DNA of 46,780 bases, taken from assembly GCA_028692715.1 (NCBI GenBank), contig JAQUWU010000039.1, forward strand, positions 1-46,780, given 5' to 3'. Under the pieces are notes generated by a model, which worked only from the letters and a program-made list of their open reading frames with translations, ran no database searches and was not told the origin of the DNA. The stretch is from Paludibacter sp. GTDB lineage: Bacteria; Bacteroidota; Bacteroidia; Bacteroidales; Paludibacteraceae. The position numbers and the translations under genes were made by a program. This document shows, one piece after another, positions 25,865 to 34,552 of the stretch. Within the stretch, counting starts at the first letter, position 1. Every line of letters starts with the position of its first letter.

Positions 25865-26611
25865 TTATTTTAAAATGCTTTTGTCAGTTTTCTTAACTTT
25901 AGCAATCATATTATAGCCTTTACCATGAATATTTACAATATTAATATTCGGGTCTTTTTCCAACTGTTTTCGAAGTTTACAAATATAAACATCCATACTT
26001 CTCGATTTACTGTAATACTCGCCCTCATAATTCCATATTGTGTCAATAAAGATATTTCTATCTGTTACTGAATTTGCATTTTTTGCCAATAAATGAAGTA
26101 ATGCAGCTTCTTTGGTAGTAAGTTTATTTGTTTTATCCTTCAAAATCAATTGCTTCCGTTGTACTTCAAATGTATAATCTCCAACTTGGTAAACATCTAA
26201 GTTTTTTGGTTCAATCAATATGTTTTTTGTTTTATCGTGATTTCTTTTATTTTTATTTCTGTTCTTAATCTTTATTACGCTTGCAAGGTCATTTACACTA
26301 AATGGTTTGGATAAATAACCTTCGTTTCCTTCATGTTTCCTGTCAGGAAGTAAGTATTTTTTTGGAAGTAAGATGAGAATGTAACTTTCAGGATTTATAA
26401 CATGCATCTTATTAATTAGCTCAAAATTTTCAAATAGTTTGATGTCAAGTATACACAAAGCATATTTGTTTTTTTCAAATGATTTGAACCCTGATTCTGC
26501 ATCAGTAAAAAAATCAACATGATAATTCTTACTTTTTAAATACTCACTTATTATTACACCCAGATCTTCACTTTCTTCACACAGTAAAATTTTAATGGCA
26601 TTTTCTTTCAT
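25865..26611 (-). CDS. OmpR/PhoB-type response regulator with divergent receiver
   Basis: A 248-residue DNA-binding regulator. The N-terminal receiver keeps the phospho-acceptor Asp56 (CILDIKLF) and a Lys-Pro (LSKPFS). However, the usual Asp pair near residue 10 reads C-E-E-S-E-D, and the conserved Thr/Ser after strand 4 is absent (LILLPKKY). A basic Lys/Asn/Arg linker (about 115-130) leads to a C-terminal winged helix (about 140-238), with LTTKEAALLHLLAKNAN and a SMDVYICKLRKQLEKDP recognition region. No kinase gene is adjacent. Its targets are unknown; the divergent long spacer before the beta-helix gene is a candidate. Confidence 0.88.
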   Translation of the reverse strand: MKENAIKILLCEESEDLGVIISEYLKSKNYHVDFFTDAESGFKSFEKNKYALCILDIKLFENFELINKMHVINPESYILILLPKKYLLPDRKHEGNEGYLSKPFSVNDLASVIKIKNRNKNKRNHDKTKNILIEPKNLDVYQVGDYTFEVQRKQLILKDKTNKLTTKEAALLHLLAKNANSVTDRNIFIDTIWNYEGEYYSKSRSMDVYICKLRKQLEKDPNINIVNIHGKGYNMIAKVKKTDKSILK

Positions 26612-27539
26612 AGTATTAAATTTTAAATAATTAATCTATTTGAATTTAAGGATAGTATAAATTTTAGAAACTATAAAAATATATATAAATTTTATATATA
26701 TCAAACATTTAGTAATATTTCTTTACTTAAAAACTGAAATTGCTACAATAATTTAGATAATTATGATTGAATTTTTCTTGTAATATTGATTCTGAGATTG
26801 AAGATAAGGAATAAAGACAATTTATTTATGCATCATTTTATTGTTTGTAATTTATACTATCTGTAATTATAAAGCAAACTCAAGGTTGTATTATAATTTT
26901 ATTTGTCATTTCGGTTACTTCATTCACAAACTATCTCCTTTTACTATTACGACTCAAATACGTCTCTTTTTCCGATATTGTTCATTGTCAATTTTCTAAT
27001 ATTCCCTCAGGTCATACACTTAATTAGGTTCGTAAAGTATATGTTATTTGTTGGCGTAAATAGTCTAAATTCATTGAATATTGAACGTGGAGAATAGTCC
27101 AATAATTTTTATTTAAAATATTCATTTTTATATAGATACCTAGAATTATTATTACAAGTAACAAAATTTTGTTTTCTGTTAATATTAATGATTTTATTGT
27201 TAATTACAATATTTGTAGTATTTGTAGATAGCTGTATATCAGCTTGGTTATAAATATTTATAAAAATATATTCATAAATGAGCACTATTTGTATTTTTTA
27301 ATTATATATTTGTTTATAATCGTTTTTTTAATAAAATAAAAGATTATAAAATACTGATATAGAGTTGGTTAAATTGCATTATTTGCGACGTAATTATTGC
27401 TACATTGCTATTGCTTAAAAAGTAATAAAAAATTGAATCTTATGTCTTAATTAATCCATTTTATTTGGAATTTATAAAGTTGAAAATTTTAAGTTGTAGA
27501 AGTTGATTGATTTCAGAATTACATTAAAAATTTAGTATC
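26612..27539. other. 928-bp A/T-rich spacer between divergent genes
   Basis: It separates the leftward OmpR-type regulator from the rightward beta-helix gene. It is very A/T-rich and I see no coding remnant. It is long enough to hold regulatory sites for both sides. The only promoter-like octamer on the plus strand is noted separately. Confidence 0.5.
27305..27312 (+). promoter_or_regulatory. Candidate -7 element for the beta-helix gene
   Basis: TATATTTG on the plus strand, 228 bp before the ATG. No TTG at the right -33 distance, so weak. Confidence 0.25.
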
Positions 27540-29201
27540 ATGAAGAAAATTAAATCTGAAAAATTCCGTGCTAATTTCATTATTGTTGTTATTTTGATGT
27601 TAATTGTTAATATCGCTCCGGTTGTGTTGTATTCACAAAATACAAATAGTATTATTATTAAACCTGATCAGCTTAATATAGATGCAGATGTTTATAGTGT
27701 AAAACCTGGAGATACAATTTATATCGAGTCAGGTTTTAGGAAACAATTGCGTTTGGCAAATTTTCATGGCGATGCATCTAATTATATAGTGTTTATTAAT
27801 CTGGGTGGGGAAGTTATTTTCGAAAATGATAATCAATATGGAATTTTAATACAAAATTGTTCCTTTTTCAGATTAACAGGAACAGGTTCAACTGATTCAG
27901 AATATGGAATCAGAATACTTGAAACCAGAGAGAATGCTAGTGGAATGTCAATTAATAGCTTGAGTACAGATTTTGAAATAGATCATTTGGAAATAGCAAA
28001 TACAGGTTTCGCTGGAATTATGGCTTTTTCTCAACCTACATCCGATAAAAAAGCAAATAGAGGAAATTTTGTTCAAGAAAATACGGTTATTCATGATAAT
28101 TATATTCACAATACTATTGGGGAAGGACTTTATATAGGACACTCTTTCTATAACGGGATAACTTCTGAAAACTCAACAGAAACATTATATCCACACGATT
28201 TAAAAGGTGTCAGAATTTATAAAAACAGAATCGAACATACTGGTTGGGATGGTATGCAAGTTGGTTGTGCTACAGCTGATTGTGAGATTTTTGATAATAA
28301 AATAAGTAATTATGGCGAAGGAATGGTTGTAAGCCAACACAGTGGAATTCAAATTAGTGGTGGAACTACCGGTAAATGTTATAATAATGAAATTGAAAAC
28401 GGAAGTGGTCATGGTATCAGCGTATTTGGACTGGGTGATAATTTAGTGTATAACAATTTAATTTTAAATGCAGGTTATAATTATTTCCCCGAAGATAAAT
28501 CAAAAAGAATCTATGGAATTTTCTGTGACGACCGTTCAACAATTGCAGGTAAATCCTTCAACTTTATTAATAATACAATTATTTCTCCAAAATCCGATGG
28601 AATCCGATTTTATAGTACGCTAAGCAGCAATAATAAATTGTACAATAACGTAATAATCAACCCGGGTTCGATTGGTGATTATTCCGATGTAAGTCAGAGT
28701 TATATTTATCTAAATAAAGGTGTTGATGCCGAGGCAAGTAATAATTACTGTAAGAAAGAACAATTGGATTCAAATATGGAAGATGCAAATTCTATCTATG
28801 ATTTTACAGGTACTTTAGATGTTTTTGGGAAAGGAAAAGACGTTCTTGATTTTGGAATTTCAAAAGATTTTTTTAATGAAACTCGTCCTGAATTTGGTCA
28901 GAATGATATTGGAGCATTCCAATTCGACAGTACAATAAGAGCCAGATTCAAACAAAAAACCACTGTAAATAATCTGTATCCTAACCCAAGTATTGGATCA
29001 TTTGTTGTAGAAAATATAGAAAATGAAAGGATTAAAAAAATCACGATTACCGATATAAACGGAATGAAAATATATGAAAATAACAGTACAGATAATACTT
29101 TAATAGCATTGAATTTAGATGGGAACCTGAAGAAAGGTATTTATTTTGTAAATGTGGAAACAAGAAATCACCATTCTTCTGAGAAATTGATAATAAATTA
29201 A
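27540..29201 (+). CDS. Secreted right-handed parallel beta-helix protein with T9SS tail
   Basis: A 553-residue protein with an N-terminal signal segment (about 11-32). The body (about 60-430) consists of repeated short strands with N-N and G-I turns (IHDNYIHNTIGEGLYIG, YKNRIEHTGWDGMQVG, CYNNEIENGSGHGISVFG). This is the pattern of PbH1/NosD-type beta-helices, found in pectin and alginate lyases and in epimerases. The C-terminal tail opens NLYPNPSIGS and closes KKGIYFVNVE, a T9SS type A signal. I do not see a complete catalytic triad of a known lyase, so binding or modification of the exopolysaccharide made by the downstream genes is only a suggestion. It begins the plus-strand block that leads into the regulators. 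Confidence 0.8.
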   Translation: MKKIKSEKFRANFIIVVILMLIVNIAPVVLYSQNTNSIIIKPDQLNIDADVYSVKPGDTIYIESGFRKQLRLANFHGDASNYIVFINLGGEVIFENDNQYGILIQNCSFFRLTGTGSTDSEYGIRILETRENASGMSINSLSTDFEIDHLEIANTGFAGIMAFSQPTSDKKANRGNFVQENTVIHDNYIHNTIGEGLYIGHSFYNGITSENSTETLYPHDLKGVRIYKNRIEHTGWDGMQVGCATADCEIFDNKISNYGEGMVVSQHSGIQISGGTTGKCYNNEIENGSGHGISVFGLGDNLVYNNLILNAGYNYFPEDKSKRIYGIFCDDRSTIAGKSFNFINNTIISPKSDGIRFYSTLSSNNKLYNNVIINPGSIGDYSDVSQSYIYLNKGVDAEASNNYCKKEQLDSNMEDANSIYDFTGTLDVFGKGKDVLDFGISKDFFNETRPEFGQNDIGAFQFDSTIRARFKQKTTVNNLYPNPSIGSFVVENIENERIKKITITDINGMKIYENNSTDNTLIALNLDGNLKKGIYFVNVETRNHHSSEKLIIN

Positions 29202-29262
29202 TGCTACTCCTTAATAGAGAGTGTGTTTTTTACAATTTACAAAACAATTAAAACGAAAAGAC

Positions 29263-29655
29263 ATGAAAATTCTAATCGCCGATGATGATATGTTTAATTT
29301 GCTCATAGCAAAAGCGATGATTCAGAAAATCATACCAAAAGTAGAACTAATTGAGGCCAATAGTGGAAAGGACGCATTTGCAAAAGCTATTTCAGTAAAT
29401 CCCGATTTAATTTTTATGGATGTACAAATGCCTGAAATGGATGGACACGACGCAACAATTGCTATTCGTAAAAACGAACAGACTTCATTTCGTCATGTGC
29501 CAATTATTGGACTTAGTGCAGGTGGTTTGGAAGATGAAATGAAAAAATGTTTTTTGGCAGGTATGGATAATTTCCTAACAAAACCGATAAACATTGAAAG
29601 TATTTTAGAAACGATTAGATGCTATATACCTAAAAGTGAAAATATAATTTTTTGA
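29263..29655 (+). CDS. Single-domain response regulator (CheY-like)
   Basis: A 130-residue receiver with no output domain. The acidic pocket is D7-D8-D9, the phospho-acceptor Asp53 (LIFMDVQMPEMDG), then IIGLSA and a FLTKPI lysine. All key residues are present. I took the ATG at 29263 rather than an upstream start at 29221, because the receiver fold starts at MKILIADDD. It may pass phosphate between the kinase and the sigma-54 regulator encoded next. It lies 61 bp after the beta-helix gene and 50 bp before the kinase gene. Confidence 0.9.
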   Translation: MKILIADDDMFNLLIAKAMIQKIIPKVELIEANSGKDAFAKAISVNPDLIFMDVQMPEMDGHDATIAIRKNEQTSFRHVPIIGLSAGGLEDEMKKCFLAGMDNFLTKPINIESILETIRCYIPKSENIIF

Positions 29656-29705
29656 TAGATATCTATTTGATTATCGCAGCTACAAATAACTATGATTGCT
29701 AAAAA

Positions 29706-30809
29706 ATGAATATTATGGGAAAATTTGCCAATAAACTTATTCTGATAATTGATGATAACTCAATGAATCTTTTATTGACTTCAAAAATTCTTGAGAACTA
29801 CGGTTTCAGAACCATTACAGCTGAGAGTGGGTTATTGGGGATTGAAGAGATTGAGAAGGAAATGCCGGCTTTAATTTTATTGGATATAATGATGCCTGAT
29901 ATGAATGGGTATGAGGTTTGTAAAAAAATCAAGGAAGTTGAAAAATGGATTGAAATACCAATAATATTTCTAACGGCAAATTCTAAAACGGATGATTTAG
30001 TGGAAGGTTTTAGTTCAGGTGGTGTTGATTATATTACCAAACCTTTTAAAAGTGAAGAATTAATTGTACGTGTAAATAATCATTTGGAATTATCGGCTGC
30101 AAAAAAAACAATAGTTGAAATGAACAGAAACAGGGATAAGCTCTATTCAATTATTGCACATGATATTCGTTCGCCACTTTCGGGAATTCTGCAAACGATA
30201 GATGCTATTGATCAGGGTTATTTCGATCCATGTTCGAATGATTTTAAAGATATAATTAAACATTTAAGAATCAGAACAAAAGACACCAGTACTTTATTAA
30301 ACAGTTTACTTCAATGGACTCGATTTCAAAGCGATACAGTTGAAATTGTAAAAACAAATGTAAATATCTATGATTTGATTAGTAATTGTATTCAATTGCT
30401 GGATGCAAATGCAAGCAATAAAAACATTACTGTTTCCTTACAAATTCCAATAAATGATATTGCGTGGATTGATGAGGTCTCAATACATACTGTTTTCAGA
30501 AATCTATTATCGAACGCAATAAAATTTACTTCGGTGAATGGTAATATTAAAATTTCCAGTGAACTTTCAACTGGTTTCTTGAATATTATTTTTGAAGATG
30601 ATGGAGTAGGAATGTCAGAAGAAACAATTCAGAAAATATTTGAAAAACAAGAACATCATACTACAAATGGTACTGACAATGAACAAGGTACCGGATTAGG
30701 TCTAATGCTGGTGAAAGATTTTATAAAGAAAAATTCAGGCGTGTTACAAGTGGATAGTAAAGTGGGTAGTGGCACAAGGTTTACAATAAGTTTACCACTT
30801 CCGGAATAA
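29706..30809 (+). CDS. Receiver-histidine kinase, soluble
   Basis: A 367-residue cytoplasmic protein with the receiver in front of the kinase. Receiver residues 10-125 have Asp60 (LILLDIMMPDMNG) and YITKPF. The kinase dimerisation domain has His152 in IIAHDIRSPL. The ATPase domain has NLLSNAIKF, DDGVGM and GTGLGLMLVK. There is no membrane helix and no sensor module, so its input is likely phosphate on its own receiver or a protein partner. The front receiver makes it suited to a relay, with the neighbouring single-domain receivers and NtrC-like regulator as partners. The start may be the Met at codon 4. It is 16 bp upstream of the next gene. Confidence 0.92.
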   Translation: MNIMGKFANKLILIIDDNSMNLLLTSKILENYGFRTITAESGLLGIEEIEKEMPALILLDIMMPDMNGYEVCKKIKEVEKWIEIPIIFLTANSKTDDLVEGFSSGGVDYITKPFKSEELIVRVNNHLELSAAKKTIVEMNRNRDKLYSIIAHDIRSPLSGILQTIDAIDQGYFDPCSNDFKDIIKHLRIRTKDTSTLLNSLLQWTRFQSDTVEIVKTNVNIYDLISNCIQLLDANASNKNITVSLQIPINDIAWIDEVSIHTVFRNLLSNAIKFTSVNGNIKISSELSTGFLNIIFEDDGVGMSEETIQKIFEKQEHHTTNGTDNEQGTGLGLMLVKDFIKKNSGVLQVDSKVGSGTRFTISLPLPE

Positions 30810-30825
30810 AACAAATCTAAATACT

Positions 30826-32202
30826 ATGGAAAATAAAGAAATTAGCATATTAATTATTGATGATGATCCTGTATATAGAAAATTGTCAAGCTCAATATTA
30901 CAGGAACGTTTTAATGTTTTTGTTGCCGATAGACCTTCAACTGCATTTTGCACATTGAAAAGAGAAACTATAAAATATGTAATATGTGATTATCGCTTGC
31001 CTGAAATGGATGGGCTTGAAGTGTTGAGCATAATAAAAAAAGAATATCCCGAAATTGAAGTTATAATGATAAGCGATTCGGGTGACATGAATACTGTAAT
31101 CGGTGCATTACGAAATGGAGCTGTTGATTATTTTAAGAAGCCCTTTACGCCTGCAGAATTATGGATGTCAATTGAGCGGACGCAGAAAATTGCGAAAATT
31201 ACCAATGAATTAAAGTCTGAACAGAAAAAAAATTCGCAATTAAAACAAATTGTAAACAAAGAAATTGGAGTAGAAATTATTGGGAGCTCAAAAGAAATTA
31301 AGGAGATTAAAACTCAGATGCGTATGGTAGCCGAAACACCCGATACTTCAGTGTTGATATTAGGTGAAAGTGGTACAGGCAAGGAGTTAGTAGCCAGAGG
31401 AATCCATAATTTGAGTAATAGAAACTCCGAGATATTTGGTGCGGTAAATATGTCTGCTATTCCCGAAAGTTTATTTGAAAGTGAATTTTTTGGTCATAAA
31501 AAAGGCAGCTTCACAGGTGCTATCACTGACAAGTCAGGTTGGTTTGAAACTACAAATAAAGGCACGCTTTTTCTTGACGAAATTGGTGAAATGGAACATG
31601 GATTACAGGTAAAACTACTTAGAGTGTTGGAAGAAAGAACTTTTACAAAGGTTGGAACGCAACATCCACAAAAATTTGATGTCAGAATAATTTCAGCAAC
31701 AAATAAATCTATTTCTGAGATCTCAATTGGTAAATCATTCAGACTTGATTTATTTCATCGCATTGGCACTTTTATTATTAATTTGCCTCCACTCAGAGAA
31801 CGAAAAGGAGATATAGCGGAATTGATTGATTTTTATTTGAATTATTATTCACAAAAAATGGCTCGAAAAATCAATTCAATTCATCCTGATACTTTGCAAT
31901 TGCTACAGGATTATAATTTTCCGGGTAATGTAAGAGAACTTAGAAATATAATTGAACGAGCAGTGATTATTTGTTCCGGCTCTGAATTACTTCCGCAACA
32001 TTTTTCTGTATTGTCAGGCTTTATGAATCAATCGACTACCAAACAAGATAAGGAAGTTTTTGATTTAGAACTCATTGAACAACAAACAATATTGAAAGCA
32101 TTGAAAAAAACGAATAACAACAAATCGGAAGCAGCAAAGCTTTTAAATATTGAGTGGAATGCCTTACATCGCAGAATCAGAAAAATTGAAATGAAAAATT
32201 AA
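30826..32202 (+). CDS. Sigma-54-dependent response regulator (NtrC family)
   Basis: A 458-residue enhancer-binding protein that opens sigma-54 RNA polymerase promoters using ATP. The receiver has D11-D13 and the phospho-acceptor Asp55 (YVICDYRLPEMDG), with KKPF near 104. The AAA+ domain (about 150-380) has Walker A GESGTGKE (180-187), the sigma-54 contact loop GSFTGA (227-232), Walker B FLDEIGE (249-255) and the arginine region FPGNVRELRNIIERA. A Fis-type helix-turn-helix closes the protein (about 418-458, NKSEAAKLLNIEWNAL). Every functional motif is intact. It is 12 bp before the first LruC lipoprotein gene, so they are one transcription unit; the second LruC gene and the exopolysaccharide genes are likely targets. 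Confidence 0.95.
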   Translation: MENKEISILIIDDDPVYRKLSSSILQERFNVFVADRPSTAFCTLKRETIKYVICDYRLPEMDGLEVLSIIKKEYPEIEVIMISDSGDMNTVIGALRNGAVDYFKKPFTPAELWMSIERTQKIAKITNELKSEQKKNSQLKQIVNKEIGVEIIGSSKEIKEIKTQMRMVAETPDTSVLILGESGTGKELVARGIHNLSNRNSEIFGAVNMSAIPESLFESEFFGHKKGSFTGAITDKSGWFETTNKGTLFLDEIGEMEHGLQVKLLRVLEERTFTKVGTQHPQKFDVRIISATNKSISEISIGKSFRLDLFHRIGTFIINLPPLRERKGDIAELIDFYLNYYSQKMARKINSIHPDTLQLLQDYNFPGNVRELRNIIERAVIICSGSELLPQHFSVLSGFMNQSTTKQDKEVFDLELIEQQTILKALKKTNNNKSEAAKLLNIEWNALHRRIRKIEMKN

Positions 32203-32214
32203 CAATAAAAGTAT

Positions 32215-34317
32215 ATGAAAGCACTAAAACAAATCTTGTCGGTTATTGGATATTCTATCACAATATTCAGTTTAACTTCTTGTTTGGAAAGTCAATACAA
32301 TGAAATTAAATCCAATACTATTCAGGACGGATTTGAATTTAGTACTACAAATGAGTATAATGTATCAATTCAGGCTCTTAATAATTCAAATGAACCTATA
32401 ACAGGAGTTTATATTGAATTATATACACAAGATCCGCTCGAAGTTAATGGAACAAAAAAAGCTGATAGTGAGAGTTATCTTATTTATAAAGGTGTTACAA
32501 AATCAGATGGAAAGTTGGAATGCGCAATAAGACCTTCATCTGCAGTTGAAAATTTAAGTGTTCTTGTACATCAGATTGGATTAGAAACCTATCATTCAGT
32601 AAATCTGGACAGTAAAGATATTACTCTTGTAGTGGGTGGGACTACTTCAACGCAACAAAATGTAATGGCAAAAGTTTCTTCAAGTACTTCTACTGCTTTA
32701 ACAAAACCAAGTTGGAACAAAACCCATGAATTTCTGGTGTTGGGTTCATGGAATAAAAGTGGAAAAGTAAATTATTTGACAAAAGATGATGATATTATTT
32801 CTTCAGATTTTTTAGCTGACATAAATTCATCATTACCCGACCAAATTGAATTGTCTCAATCGCACCCCGAATACCTGAACTCAGAAGATGATGGAAGTCT
32901 TGTACTGGTTGAAGATGCTGAAGTTTGGGTAACTTTTGTACACGCAGGTGTCGGTAATTTAAATTCATTAGCATATTATACTTACCCAAATGGTACAACT
33001 CAATTAAATGTTTCTCAGGTTGTTAATCCAGTAATTATTTTCCCTAATATATCCTATGCAAGCTCCGGCGGAACATTGACATCTGGCAACAAAGTTCAGC
33101 TATTGTATTATAATGAAGATATAAGTGGTTATTCAACTATTTTTCCAAAAGGAACTACTGTTGCTTGGGTATTAAGATCTAATGGTTGGGATAGTTCGCT
33201 GAAGGATGTGAACACAGGTGACAATACATTTTACTCGCAAAAATTATACAATCCGGAATCCGCTGCATCCAAGAAAAAACACAGTGTAGTATTGAAAGAT
33301 GATTTACGAGAATTGTTTTTAATTGGTTTTGAGGACTTGAATCGTGAAGAAGACTCAGATGATGATTTTAATGATGTAGTTGTATTTGCTACAGTAAGTC
33401 CTTATACTGCTGTTCAGAGCACAAAATACGAGTCAATTGAATCAAATAAAGATAGTGACGATGACGGAGTTAGCGATACGGATGATGAATATCCGTCAGA
33501 TGCTAATAAAGCATTTAATAACTATTATCCAGCCAAAAATGTAGAAGGTACGTTGGCTTTTGAAGATTTGTGGCCTTATAAAGGAGATTATGATTTTAAT
33601 GATTTAATTGTTGACTATAATTTTAATCAAATTACAAATGCACAAAATGAGGTTACTGCAGTAGAGGCAACACTTACTGTGAGAGCGATTGGAGCTTCAT
33701 TTAAAAATGGTTTTGGTATTCAGTTTAATACTTCTCCTGAAAATGTCCGTTCAGTTAGCGGACAGAAAATTACAGAAGATTTTCTTCAACTAGCTTCAAA
33801 CGGTACAGAAAATGCTCAGGAAAATGCAGTTGTATTTGCTTTTGATAATGCATTTAGTGTATTACCACATCCGGGAGGTATGGCCACACTTAACACAACG
33901 ATAGGTTTAGCATATCAAACGCCCGGAATAATAAACTTAAATATTGAATTTATTAATCCTGTTGATTACAGTCAATTTGGAACACCTCCATACAATCCAT
34001 TTATTGTAATTGATGGACAAAGGGGCAAAGAAGTCCATTTACCTGCTACAATTCCAACTTCATTAGTAGATCTGAGTTTACTTGGAATGGGGGATGATAA
34101 TTCAGATCCTTCTATAGGGAAGTATTATATGTCAGATAAATATTTACCATGGGCTGTAAATTTTCCTGTTAAATTTGATTACCCAGCAGAAAAACAAGAT
34201 ATAACAAAAGCATATTTAAACTTCAATAGTTGGGCTGCAAGTAGTGGGTATAATAATATGGATTGGTACTTAAACAATAATGGCTACCGAAATAGTAGTC
34301 TCATTTATTCTAAATAA
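32215..34317 (+). CDS. LruC/DUF4114-type calcium-binding lipoprotein, copy 1
   Basis: A 700-residue surface lipoprotein with a signal ending at Cys23 (LTSCLES). It has an N-terminal beta domain (about 40-150), a middle region, and a DUF4114-like segment around residues 370-400 (GFEDLNRE followed by DDDFNDVVVFA). A thrombospondin type 3-like calcium loop follows (DSDDDGVSDTDDEYP, about 418-432). Next is a second acidic FEDLWPYKGDYDFNDLIVD motif that starts the LruC/DUF4842 domain (about 445-690). The repeated D-F-N-D motifs suggest calcium sites. It is 12 bp after the sigma-54 regulator gene. In other bacteria such domains accompany exopolysaccharide and biofilm matrix loci. A structural matrix or adhesion role is inference. 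Confidence 0.85.
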   Translation: MKALKQILSVIGYSITIFSLTSCLESQYNEIKSNTIQDGFEFSTTNEYNVSIQALNNSNEPITGVYIELYTQDPLEVNGTKKADSESYLIYKGVTKSDGKLECAIRPSSAVENLSVLVHQIGLETYHSVNLDSKDITLVVGGTTSTQQNVMAKVSSSTSTALTKPSWNKTHEFLVLGSWNKSGKVNYLTKDDDIISSDFLADINSSLPDQIELSQSHPEYLNSEDDGSLVLVEDAEVWVTFVHAGVGNLNSLAYYTYPNGTTQLNVSQVVNPVIIFPNISYASSGGTLTSGNKVQLLYYNEDISGYSTIFPKGTTVAWVLRSNGWDSSLKDVNTGDNTFYSQKLYNPESAASKKKHSVVLKDDLRELFLIGFEDLNREEDSDDDFNDVVVFATVSPYTAVQSTKYESIESNKDSDDDGVSDTDDEYPSDANKAFNNYYPAKNVEGTLAFEDLWPYKGDYDFNDLIVDYNFNQITNAQNEVTAVEATLTVRAIGASFKNGFGIQFNTSPENVRSVSGQKITEDFLQLASNGTENAQENAVVFAFDNAFSVLPHPGGMATLNTTIGLAYQTPGIINLNIEFINPVDYSQFGTPPYNPFIVIDGQRGKEVHLPATIPTSLVDLSLLGMGDDNSDPSIGKYYMSDKYLPWAVNFPVKFDYPAEKQDITKAYLNFNSWAASSGYNNMDWYLNNNGYRNSSLIYSK

Positions 34318-34435
34318 ATTAACTAACAAGAGTTCTCAAACTTGCTGTTCGTTTTCGAAGAGTTATATTCGAATTTCTATAAAATATCGATAATTAGTGA
34401 GTGATAAAATGCTGTAAAACAATTGTTTGTTATAA

Positions 34436-34451
34436 TGGCTTGTTCTTTGAT
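34436..34451 (+). promoter_or_regulatory. Candidate sigma-54 promoter of the second LruC gene
   Basis: TGGCTTGTTCTTTGAT keeps the -24 TGGC, the G at position 7 and the TTG at -12 spacing, but has GA instead of GC at -12. It lies about 100 bp before the ATG, in a 235-bp gap right after a sigma-54 regulator operon. Confidence 0.35.
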
Positions 34452-34552
34452 TTGAAAAGGGGTATAACTAATAAAAATTAAATTCTATTTTTTAAATTCA
34501 GTTTTTAACGGCAAAAAGAATAGATAAAGAACACAACTTAAAAAAACGTACT

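Noticed and set aside
26903-27097. 64-codon frame in the spacer before the beta-helix gene
   Set aside because: No motif and no credible start signal; the composition matches the spacer.
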